A stretch of 37,094 bases of DNA, taken from positions 1-37,094 of the forward strand of contig JALOOG010000058.1 in the NCBI GenBank assembly GCA_025454525.1, written 5' to 3'. Of the stretch, positions 7,262-14,196 are shown piece after piece (within the stretch, counting starts at the first letter, position 1; each line of letters begins with the position of its first letter). The DNA is from Anaerolineae bacterium. Its GTDB lineage: Bacteria > Chloroflexota > Anaerolineae > Aggregatilineales > Phototrophicaceae. Under the pieces are notes generated by a model. It did no database searches. It worked only from the letters and a program-made list of their open reading frames with translations, and was not told the origin of the DNA. The translations under genes were made by a program, and so were the position numbers.

Positions 7262-10177
7262 CTAAGCGTGTGATTCGTTGATCACGAGGTAGGGTTGCAA
7301 ATACTTTCCGGTATAACTAGACGGATGTTGCGCGATCTCTTCCGGCGTACCTTCGGCGATCACTTGCCCGCCCCCATGGCCCCCTTCTGGCCCGAGATCA
7401 ATGATGTGATCGGCCACTTTGATGATGTCAAGGTTATGTTCGATCACCAACACGCTGTTACCGCTCCCGACCAATTGTTGGATCACATCGATCAACCGTT
7501 TGACATCCACCGCATGAAGGCCCGTAGACGGCTCATCCAAGATATACAACGTTTTTCCGGTCGCACGCTTTGAAAGTTCCCGACTCAACTTAATCCGTTG
7601 GGCCTCGCCCCCGCTTAAGGTGTTGGCGGGTTGACCGATCCGAATATAACCGAGTCCGACCGCGTTCAAGGTCTCCAATTTACTCGCGATCGTCGAAAAG
7701 TTCTGGAAGAAGGTGAGGCCTTCATGTACGGTCATGTCCAACACTTCGGCGATGCTCTTGCTCTTGTAATGGACTTGCAGGGTCTCACGGTTGTAGCGCG
7801 TCCCGTGACACACCTCACAATCGACGTAAATGTCCGGTAGGAACTGCATTTCGATCTTGATCTGCCCTTGCCCCTGACAATTTTCACAGCGCCCGCCCTT
7901 GACGTTAAAGCTAAAGCGGCCCGCGTCATAGCCGCGGATCTTGCTTTCTGGTAATTCCGCGAACAAGGTGCGGATCGCGTCAAACATCTTGGTATACGTG
8001 CCGGGATTGCTACGGGGGGTGCGTCCGATCGGGCTTTGATCGATGTTGATGATCTTGTCGATATGTTCGATCCCGTCGATCGCTTCATGTGCGCCGGGAC
8101 GTTCGCGACTCCCATTGATGATTTGCGCGAGTCGGGTATACAGGATGTCTACGATCAAGGTGCTTTTGCCACTTCCACTCACACCAGTGACACAGACCAA
8201 CTTGCCCAACGGGATCTGGACATCGATGTTTTTGAGGTTATTCTCGCTGGCATTGCGGATCGTCAAAAATTTCCCGTTGCCGGGTCGCCGGGTCAGAGGC
8301 AATGGGATCTGAAACCGACCCGCGAGATAATCCCCCGTCGGACTTCCGATCACTTGCATCACCTCCGCGGGCGTGCCTTGTGCGACCACGCGCCCACCAA
8401 ATTCACCCGCCCCCGGCCCCAGATCGATCAGGTGATCGGCGGCCCGCATGGTGTCCTCATCATGTTCTACCACCAAGACAGTATTTCCCAGATCGCGCAA
8501 ACCTTCTAAGGTGTGGATCAAGCGGGCGTTATCGCGTTGATGCAAGCCGATTGACGGCTCATCCAACACATATAACACACCCGTGAGCCGACTCCCGATC
8601 TGAGTGGCGAGTCGAATCCGTTGGGCCTCACCGCCGCTCAACGATCCGGCCGATCGCGCCAAAGTGAGATACGATAACCCCACGTCATTGAGGAAACGCA
8701 CCCGCGCTTCGATCTCTTTGAGGATCTGATAGGCGATCTCTTGATCGCGGGCATTGAGGCCGGGCGTGTGGCCATGTCCGCGCAACGAATCCACCCACTG
8801 ATAGAGATCGCTGATCGAGTCGTTGGTGACCTCGTAGATCGAACGATGCGAGACGGTGACGGCTAACGCTTCTGGACGTAACCGTTTACCCTGACACACA
8901 CTACACGGGACACGGGTCATAAACTCTTCAAACGACTCGCGCATCCCTTCCGATGTGGTCTCACGGTAGCGGCGCGAGAGGTTGTTGATCACGCCTTCAT
9001 AATTGGACTCATACATGCGCTCTTGATCAAAACGATTCAAGTAGCGCATCCGTACTTTGCCCTTCATGCCATACAGGATCACATCACGCTGCTTCTGAGT
9101 GAGCGTTTTCCAAGGTTGATCCATGGGAATCTCGTTGGCCTCACACACCGCTTTCATGACGTTATACGTCCAACTTCCAGGTTCTAAGTTCCAACCGTTC
9201 GCTTCGATCGCGCCGTCATGAATGCTTAAATCCGGATTCGGCACCACACGATTCGGATCAAACTCCAGCCGAAAACCGAGTCCCTGACATTCAGGGCAAG
9301 CGCCACGCGGCGTGTTAAAGCTAAAGGTGCTAGGTTCAATCTCTGGTAAACTGCCATGACCGTTCACACAAGCCAGATGTTCACTAAACAGATGATCGAT
9401 CGGGGGTTCAGCGCTCAAATTGTTGACGATCACGATCCCATCACCCAGTTCTAAGGCGGTTTCGACGGCCTCGGTTAAGCGCGTTTCGGCGCTACGGGCC
9501 TCTTCGGAGTTGGGATCGGCGTAATGGCGGATCACCAAGCGATCGATCACGATCTCGATATTGTGGATCACGTAACGATCTAACTTGATCGCTTCTTCCA
9601 ATTCGCGCACTTGTCCATCCACCCGCACGCGGGCAAAGCCGCCTTTACGGATGTCCTCAAACACCTTGTCATGTGTGCCTTTTTTATCGCGGATCACGGG
9701 CGCAAGAATCTGTGTGCGTACCCCGGTGCCATCAGTGGATTGATCGGCTAATGCCTTCACCGCGTCTACGATCTGTTGCGCGCTTTGGGCCACCACTTCC
9801 GAACCACACACCGGACAATGGGGGACTCCCACCCGTGCAAACAACAAGCGCAAATAATCATAGATCTCCGTGACCGTCCCGACCGTTGATCGCGGGTTAT
9901 GGCTTGCGCCTTTTTGGTCAATCGACACCGCCGGGCTTAGTCCTTCGATCTGATCGACATCTGGCTTTTCCATTTGCCCTAAAAATTGACGGGCATAAGC
10001 GCTCAAGCTTTCGACATAGCGGCGTTGACCTTCCGCGAAAATGGTATCAAAAGCGAGTGAGGATTTACCCGAACCGGATAACCCGCTGATCACCACTAAC
10101 TGATTCCGTGGAATTTCGACATCAATATTCTTGAGATTATGTTCTCTCGCCCCACGCACTACGATCTTATCTTGCAT
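7262..10177 (-). CDS. uvrA: Excinuclease ABC subunit A
   Basis: The damage-sensing ATPase of nucleotide excision repair; as a dimer with UvrB it scans DNA and loads UvrB at lesions. It has 971 residues (E. coli: 940). Visible features: Walker A GLSGSGKSS at 32-40 and a second GVSGSGKST; two ABC signatures (SLSGGEAQRIRLA and TLSGGEAQRIKLS), each followed by a Walker B ending in LDEPS; and zinc-binding Cys pairs CPVC/CPEC and CSVC in the first half, CENC and CEVC in the second. AGAGG lies 8-10 bases before the ATG. It is a single-gene unit with its own promoter (10235-10263) overlapped by an SOS-like palindrome. No abnormality seen. Confidence 0.98.
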   Translation of the reverse strand: MQDKIVVRGAREHNLKNIDVEIPRNQLVVISGLSGSGKSSLAFDTIFAEGQRRYVESLSAYARQFLGQMEKPDVDQIEGLSPAVSIDQKGASHNPRSTVGTVTEIYDYLRLLFARVGVPHCPVCGSEVVAQSAQQIVDAVKALADQSTDGTGVRTQILAPVIRDKKGTHDKVFEDIRKGGFARVRVDGQVRELEEAIKLDRYVIHNIEIVIDRLVIRHYADPNSEEARSAETRLTEAVETALELGDGIVIVNNLSAEPPIDHLFSEHLACVNGHGSLPEIEPSTFSFNTPRGACPECQGLGFRLEFDPNRVVPNPDLSIHDGAIEANGWNLEPGSWTYNVMKAVCEANEIPMDQPWKTLTQKQRDVILYGMKGKVRMRYLNRFDQERMYESNYEGVINNLSRRYRETTSEGMRESFEEFMTRVPCSVCQGKRLRPEALAVTVSHRSIYEVTNDSISDLYQWVDSLRGHGHTPGLNARDQEIAYQILKEIEARVRFLNDVGLSYLTLARSAGSLSGGEAQRIRLATQIGSRLTGVLYVLDEPSIGLHQRDNARLIHTLEGLRDLGNTVLVVEHDEDTMRAADHLIDLGPGAGEFGGRVVAQGTPAEVMQVIGSPTGDYLAGRFQIPLPLTRRPGNGKFLTIRNASENNLKNIDVQIPLGKLVCVTGVSGSGKSTLIVDILYTRLAQIINGSRERPGAHEAIDGIEHIDKIINIDQSPIGRTPRSNPGTYTKMFDAIRTLFAELPESKIRGYDAGRFSFNVKGGRCENCQGQGQIKIEMQFLPDIYVDCEVCHGTRYNRETLQVHYKSKSIAEVLDMTVHEGLTFFQNFSTIASKLETLNAVGLGYIRIGQPANTLSGGEAQRIKLSRELSKRATGKTLYILDEPSTGLHAVDVKRLIDVIQQLVGSGNSVLVIEHNLDIIKVADHIIDLGPEGGHGGGQVIAEGTPEEIAQHPSSYTGKYLQPYLVINESHA

Positions 10178-10219
10178 ATTTTCGACCTCTTGGGAGGATT
10201 CGCCTTATTATGAGGAGGT

Positions 10220-10269
10220 GTACAACTGTTCTAAATTATACCCCCCGTTTGAGGGGTGTTCAATAGAAC
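10220..10269 (-). promoter_or_regulatory. uvrA promoter with a candidate SOS-type operator
   Basis: On the minus strand: -35 TTGAAC (10258-10263), a 17-base spacer and -10 TATAAT (10235-10240). Just downstream of the -10, GAACAGTTGTAC (10220-10231) matches the Gram-positive LexA/DinR box core GAAC-N4-GTTC at all but one position. A reversed palindrome GTTC-N4-GAAC (10258-10269) overlaps the -35. The promoter call is strong; the LexA link is inference. Confidence 0.6.
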
Positions 10270-10330
10270 GGAGTGTTAGAAAATTGCAAGTAAGCCCACA
10301 TCTTAATGCAAGCGTAGGGCAATCGTCGGT

Positions 10331-10357
10331 TTGAGTTGAGCTAAAACACTTTATAAT
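10331..10357 (+). promoter_or_regulatory. Probable promoter of the GNAT gene
   Basis: A perfect -10 TATAAT at 10352-10357 lies 33 bases before the start codon at 10391. The -35 is poor (TTGAGT at 10331 with a 15-base gap, or TTTGAG with 16), so assignment rests on the -10. Confidence 0.4.
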
Positions 10358-10390
10358 CGTTAAAGTTGCGAAGTTGATGGAGAAGTGATC

Positions 10391-10903
10391 ATGACCGATG
10401 AGGCAACCGTTTTCCATATACGTCCGCTGCACGACAAAGACCGTAATTGGGTCGCTCATTTTATGGATGAACATTGGCGTTCTACGAAACTGGTTTCGCG
10501 GGGACGGGTGTTCTATGGACATTTGTTACCGGGGTTCGCGGCCTTTCATGGCTCAACGGATCACTGCACAGGCAAAGCGATCGGACTCTTGACCTATCAT
10601 GTCGAAAATCAAGGGTGCGAAGTTTTGACCTTAGATAGCATAGAGCAAGGGATCGGGATCGGGTCGGCGTTGTTGGATGCCGTGAAAACGGCTGCTATCC
10701 ATGCTGGGATCAAACGTTTATGGTTGATCACCACCAACGATAACCTCCATGCCTTGCGCTTTTATCAAAAGCGTGGCTTTCGCCTAGGGCATATTTACCA
10801 TAACGCCTTAGAAGAGGCGCGCAAATTAAAACCGCAAATCCCGATTTTAGGGTTTCATCAGATTCCGATCCGCGATGAAATTGAGTTATATGTCAACCTT
10901 TAG
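10391..10903 (+). CDS. GNAT-family N-acetyltransferase
   Basis: A 170-residue acetyltransferase that should move an acetyl group from acetyl-CoA to an amine; the substrate is unknown. The acetyl-CoA loop is seen as QGIGIGSALLDAV (the Q/R-x-x-G-x-G/A motif), preceded by the strand CEVLTLDSIE and followed by the strand RLWLITTNDNLHALRFYQKRGF, the usual end of the GNAT core. The ATG at 10391 is preferred over the GTG at 10385 because GGAGAAG is centred about 9 bases upstream of the ATG. Single gene, transcribed divergently from uvrA; the next element downstream is a separate promoter at 10961. Confidence 0.88.
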   Translation: MTDEATVFHIRPLHDKDRNWVAHFMDEHWRSTKLVSRGRVFYGHLLPGFAAFHGSTDHCTGKAIGLLTYHVENQGCEVLTLDSIEQGIGIGSALLDAVKTAAIHAGIKRLWLITTNDNLHALRFYQKRGFRLGHIYHNALEEARKLKPQIPILGFHQIPIRDEIELYVNL

Positions 10904-10960
10904 GGAGATCAGAAATTGAATAGAATTGCCCAAACATGGGTTTTTATGGGTCAAAAGGGC

Positions 10961-10989
10961 TTGCATCGTTGATCAAACCGTGTTATAGT
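10961..10989 (+). promoter_or_regulatory. Strong promoter of the orphan RNA
   Basis: -35 TTGCAT (10961-10966), a 17-base spacer, and -10 TATAGT (10984-10989). Transcription should begin near 10996. It serves only the structured RNA ending at 11173, since the next gene is on the opposite strand. Confidence 0.65.
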
Positions 10990-11026
10990 ACCCGCATCGA
11001 TGGGGAGAAAAAGGAGGTGGTCGAAA

Positions 11027-11065
11027 ATGGGTAACTATAGTCGATTGGTAGGGGCAAACCTCTAG
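11027..11065 (+). CDS. Leader-peptide-like ORF, 12 residues
   Basis: ATG to TAG encodes MGNYSRLVGANL. The Shine-Dalgarno AAGGAGGTGG sits at ideal spacing, better than that of most genes here. It is too short to judge by composition and has no run of a single amino acid that would hint at what it senses. Its stop codon overlaps a segment with two alternative pairing partners. It may be a regulatory leader peptide, a small translated product, or chance. Confidence 0.35.
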   Translation: MGNYSRLVGANL

Positions 11066-11139
11066 CAACACTCCTATGAGGCGCACTGTTAGAGGTGTTG
11101 CCGTAACCTAGACAGGCGCGAGGTAATCTTGCGTAACAG

Positions 11140-11173
11140 CAGCCGGGTGGGTCTCTACGCCCGGCTGTTTTTT
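11140..11173 (+). terminator. Intrinsic terminator of the orphan RNA
   Basis: Stem CAGCCGGG (11140-11147) with CCCGGCTG (11160-11167), followed by six T (11168-11173). It points on the plus strand and ends 25 bases before the 3' end of the convergent gene at 11199. Confidence 0.85.
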
Positions 11174-11198
11174 ATTCAGGGGCAAGCTTTCGCTCATG

Positions 11199-12941
11199 TT
11201 ACGATTCAAAATCACAAGATGCCCACTCCCAAAGATGTTGCGAATCGCGTGATAATCCGGCGATCCGGTACAAGTGTGTGGTTTGCAGATCGATAAACGC
11301 AAGATGATCGCCATGCAAAGCGTAATAACGATTATCCGGTGAAAAGCTGGAGTCAAAAATTGTAAAAGGATACGGGATTGCTTGGTTGCCTTCAACCGAA
11401 ACCAGATGAAAACCGGATCCGTTGCTGGTACTAAACCAAACTTGTTGATCGCTCACGACTCTAAATTGCCCTGATATGGAGGCGGTTGTCGGGACGCGAT
11501 AAACGCGCCAGCTAAGATTGGTGCGAGAAAACAACCCTAAAAAGCGCCCCGAATCAGTTGACCACCCAAAGGCAAGATAGCCGGGGATGATAAAACGTGG
11601 GACGGTAAAGTGATCACTTCGGGCTAATTGTTGGGTGATGCCGGTATGCAGATTAAACCAATAGAGTTGTTGTTGATCGCGTTCATTCCACCGATAATAG
11701 AAAAACTGTCCATGCGCTTGAAGATGCGGATATTCAAACAACTCCGCGCTCAATAAACGGGACTTGGTGGGATTGATGACCGGAATAATCTGGACTTCTC
11801 GCGGTTTATCGGCCGGTTGACGGATCAAGATGTATTGGTTGTCCTGTGTCCACACGATCGCCCGCGAGTCGGTGGGTGGGGCGGGATATGCGGCCAATTG
11901 AATCTCGCGTTGCCCATCCCAGAGCCAGACGTGTCCGATCGGTTCTGCTTTGCGATAAAACAGGATTTTGGTCTGATCGGGTGAAAACTTGATCACTTGA
12001 TCCGCGTGTGGAATGCGAGTCCTCATCTGATCCAAGCGCCGATCGTATTCGATCAATTGCCAAGAAGGGCCTTGATTACGCCAAAACCACAAACGATCGC
12101 CATGCCAAACGAGATGCTCGATCTGTTGATCGGTGATCAGGGTTTTGGATGTTCCTTGCGCTGTATAGATCTTCAAGTCAGAGGTGCCATATAAGGCTTC
12201 TCCAGAGGGACGAATAAACTGAATCGCCAGTGTTTGAGCATCAGCGGCCCACCTAAAATCACCTAAGACGCGATCAGGTTCATCAAAGCTGTGCGTTTCC
12301 TGTTGGGAATATAACCGCACCTGTTCAGCATTATAGGTGAAGATCGCTTCTTCCGACGGCGACCAACTGAGGGTTGTCTGCTGATTGGTCGGAAGTGGCG
12401 AAAACGGAAGGGGTTGCAGATCGGGAACGGTGAGCAGATGAGTCCAATAATCGTTATAATAAATGAGAATTTGGCCATCTACCGTAAAACCATACAGGAT
12501 ATACCCCGATTCTTCCCGATTTTGACCGTCAATCTGACGCGATTGGATCAACCGTCCAGAGTGGGCTTTTAGCTCAAGCCGGCCGGTATCGGTGACATAA
12601 GCCCTATAATCACTTGACCAATGAATCGTCGATGTTGATGGCACAACATCCCGGAGAAATTCACGGTTGGGATGTGGTCTGAAATTCAATAAAACAGGCA
12701 GGTCATAAAATGACGACTCTGGATCATAGGCGCGGAGTCCCGTCCCACCCGCCCGAATCGGCTCTTGCATTTTGACCACCTGCGCTTCAGTCGGGTCAAT
12801 TAAATACCAAATAGAGTCATTTCCCCACAAGTTAATGCGATAACACCAGCGCTCTTCACGCTGCCCGAGAGCGATTGCCGCTAAGATTGCCAAGCTAAAG
12901 GTTAGGTGTAACGCGATCATCGTTCGGATCAATGGGTGCAT
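11199..12941 (-). CDS. Membrane-anchored beta-propeller (PD40-like) protein
   Basis: A 580-residue protein with an N-terminal hydrophobic segment (about 8-27) that is a signal peptide or membrane anchor, then a long exported region. The body contains diverged WD40/PD40-type blades: SWSPSEEAIF, RWAADAQTLA, FSPDQTKILF, VWTQDNQYIL, GWSTDSGRFL and SFSPDNRYYA. No lipobox and no catalytic motif are seen. The fold suggests a binding or sensing role outside the membrane. The ATG has AAGGGGG 5-10 bases upstream. A short ORF (13036-13155) and a promoter-like element (13176-13214) lie upstream on the same strand, so it may be the second cistron. Product-level function is unknown. Confidence 0.75.
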   Translation of the reverse strand: MHPLIRTMIALHLTFSLAILAAIALGQREERWCYRINLWGNDSIWYLIDPTEAQVVKMQEPIRAGGTGLRAYDPESSFYDLPVLLNFRPHPNREFLRDVVPSTSTIHWSSDYRAYVTDTGRLELKAHSGRLIQSRQIDGQNREESGYILYGFTVDGQILIYYNDYWTHLLTVPDLQPLPFSPLPTNQQTTLSWSPSEEAIFTYNAEQVRLYSQQETHSFDEPDRVLGDFRWAADAQTLAIQFIRPSGEALYGTSDLKIYTAQGTSKTLITDQQIEHLVWHGDRLWFWRNQGPSWQLIEYDRRLDQMRTRIPHADQVIKFSPDQTKILFYRKAEPIGHVWLWDGQREIQLAAYPAPPTDSRAIVWTQDNQYILIRQPADKPREVQIIPVINPTKSRLLSAELFEYPHLQAHGQFFYYRWNERDQQQLYWFNLHTGITQQLARSDHFTVPRFIIPGYLAFGWSTDSGRFLGLFSRTNLSWRVYRVPTTASISGQFRVVSDQQVWFSTSNGSGFHLVSVEGNQAIPYPFTIFDSSFSPDNRYYALHGDHLAFIDLQTTHLYRIAGLSRDSQHLWEWASCDFES

Positions 12942-13035
12942 GATTCCCCCTTACCGCTTTTTATAGCGGATTATCGATCATCCGGTAAACGATAGGCAAA
13001 TTTCGCACTATATCGACAGGGCCATCAGGAGTCGA

Positions 13036-13155
13036 TCAAATGGTGACAAGTGCGGCGGCAGGAGGAAAAAATTTTTCGGCGGTATCGTAAGCTTGATGGT
13101 AAGATCGAAATCGAGAACCCGAAAAAATCAAATGGAATTGCGACTCATCGGTCAT
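13036..13155 (-). CDS. Small unknown protein, 39 residues
   Basis: The ORF starts MTDESQFHLIF and ends AAALVTI, then TGA. It is supported by position: the element at 13176-13210 ends in an extended -10 (TGCTATGCT), followed by TAGGAG 8 bases before this ATG. It is hydrophilic then mildly hydrophobic at the C-terminus, with no transmembrane helix and no motif I recognise. The next gene on this strand begins 94 bases on. It may be a small protein, a leader peptide, or the remnant of a larger gene. A competing plus-strand ORF (13050-13277) has no RBS and poor composition. Confidence 0.4.
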   Translation of the reverse strand: MTDESQFHLIFSGSRFRSYHQAYDTAEKFFPPAAALVTI

Positions 13156-13175
13156 CTGCTACTCCTAGAGAGAGC

Positions 13176-13214
13176 ATAGCACAGATGAGCGAAAAAGCCG
13201 TAACATTTGTTACG
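13176..13214 (-). promoter_or_regulatory. Promoter-like 35-bp repeat element, copy A, with palindrome
   Basis: Read on the minus strand the element is ACAAATGTTACG, seven variable bases, then CGCTCATCTGTGCTAT. It ends in an extended -10, TG-C-TATGCT. Copy B at 19920-19954 has the same 28 fixed bases at the same spacing. Here the left end is part of a palindrome, CGTAACATTTGTTACG (13199-13214), with perfect 7-base arms, a good candidate operator about 35 bases before the likely start of transcription. Confidence 0.6.
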
Positions 13215-13250
13215 ACTTTGCGCCGATGTCTTTTAAAAGGTGACTTTGTT

Positions 13251-14183
13251 TTAGAACAGTTTTGGCTTTGCGTCTAAATTTCTTAAGCGGTTGATTGCCA
13301 TAGTTGCGTATTCAGGCACAAGCTCTATACCAATAAATTGTCGATTGTGTTGTTGTGCAACTAACGCTGTAGTTCCTGAACCTAAAAACGGATCAAGTAT
13401 AAGATCATTTTCCGCACTTCCAGCAAGTAAGCACGTTTCTACGAGTTCTTGAGGAAAAACCGCAAAATGTGCTTCTCGAAATTTACCCAATGAAATGCTC
13501 CAAACGGTACGTTTATTTCGACCTAATGGATGAAAAGCCTGATCCCACCTGCCATTGTGTAGATTTGGATTTCCAGAGTTTTTACCACGTTCAGGTGTGC
13601 CATCTCGCTTACCAAAATGATTTCTGCCACCACGCATTTTTGATTTATCGCTAAATGTAACATGAGGTTCGCGGATAGCGTCGGCGTTGTAATAATAGTC
13701 CGTAGTTTTAGAGAATAAAAAAATTGTTTCGTGGGAAGTCGTAGGGCGATTTTTTACCGATGAGGGCATAGCATTCGGTTTGTTCCAAATGATTTCACTT
13801 CTTAAAATCCAGCCACTATCTTGTAATGATAGAGCCACTCGCCAAGGAATACCTAATAGTTGATTGTTGCGGTATGTATCCCCTAGATTCAACCATAAAG
13901 TACCGTTCGGTTTGAGAGTTCGCCTCAGTTCTGTAAAAAGTTCTACCAATTTCTCAACGTATTCACTAAGCTGTTGCTCTTGCCCAAACTCCATATTTTT
14001 TAATTCGTAATGATGACCACTATAATTCCGATGTCCGAAGTATGGAGGGCTGGTAATTATAGATTGTATCGATTCGCTAGAAAGATGTTTGACTACCTCC
14101 CAACTGTCTCCAACAATGACTGTATTTGTATGTTGGGATACAGATTGTGTCAAGTCTTGGGCTGAAAGTAAACGGACAAACAT
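13251..14183 (-). CDS. Type II-like DNA methyltransferase (beta class, TSPPY)
   Basis: A 310-residue site-specific DNA methyltransferase. Motif IV TSPPY (44-48) comes first and motif I DPFLGSGTT (about 268-276) near the C-terminus, the order of beta-class enzymes. An SPPY rather than DPPY/NPPY motif favours N4-cytosine methylation, though N6-adenine cannot be excluded. The region between holds the likely target-recognition part. It follows the presumed endonuclease gene by 13 bases, its RBS AAGGGG touching that gene's stop, so the two are co-transcribed. Both are visibly richer in A+T than their neighbours, with codon use to match, which suggests acquisition by transfer. Its role would be to protect host sites from the partner. 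Confidence 0.9.
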   Translation of the reverse strand: MFVRLLSAQDLTQSVSQHTNTVIVGDSWEVVKHLSSESIQSIITSPPYFGHRNYSGHHYELKNMEFGQEQQLSEYVEKLVELFTELRRTLKPNGTLWLNLGDTYRNNQLLGIPWRVALSLQDSGWILRSEIIWNKPNAMPSSVKNRPTTSHETIFLFSKTTDYYYNADAIREPHVTFSDKSKMRGGRNHFGKRDGTPERGKNSGNPNLHNGRWDQAFHPLGRNKRTVWSISLGKFREAHFAVFPQELVETCLLAGSAENDLILDPFLGSGTTALVAQQHNRQFIGIELVPEYATMAINRLRNLDAKPKLF

Positions 14184-14196
14184 CTTGGTAAACCCC

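Larger units (their letters stand above)
10996..11173 (+). ncRNA. Orphan leader-like structured RNA with an embedded 12-codon ORF
   Basis: A complete small transcription unit of about 178 nt between a good promoter and an intrinsic terminator. In order: AAGGAGGTGG, a near-perfect Shine-Dalgarno (11011-11020); a 12-codon ORF (11027-11065); hairpin GCAACAC/GTGTTGC (11065-11071 with 11095-11101); hairpin CGCGAG/CTTGCG (about 11117-11133); and terminator CAGCCGGG/CCCGGCTG (11140-11167) plus six T. The segment CCTCTA (11059-11064), overlapping the ORF stop, can pair either with TAGGGG inside the ORF (11049-11054) or with TAGAGG downstream (11090-11095); the second choice excludes the first hairpin. 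This is the layout of a translation-sensing attenuator, but no gene follows. I do not recognise an RNA family. Confidence 0.5.

Noticed and set aside
7732-8509. Several ORFs on both strands inside uvrA
   Set aside because: Frame shadows of uvrA, which is fully conserved throughout; Arg/Asp-rich composition is a by-product of its codon use.
10208-10522. Minus-strand ORF of 104 codons between uvrA and the GNAT gene
   Set aside because: It covers both promoters and the start of the GNAT gene, and has no RBS.
11059-11101. H-type pseudoknot in the orphan RNA (CCTCTA/TAGAGG with GCAACAC/GTGTTGC)
   Set aside because: Both connecting loops would have zero length, which is not sterically possible; the pairings are better read as alternatives.
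13050-13277. Plus-strand ORF of 75 codons
   Set aside because: It runs antisense through the promoter element and the better-supported minus ORF, lacks an RBS and overlaps the methyltransferase 3' end.
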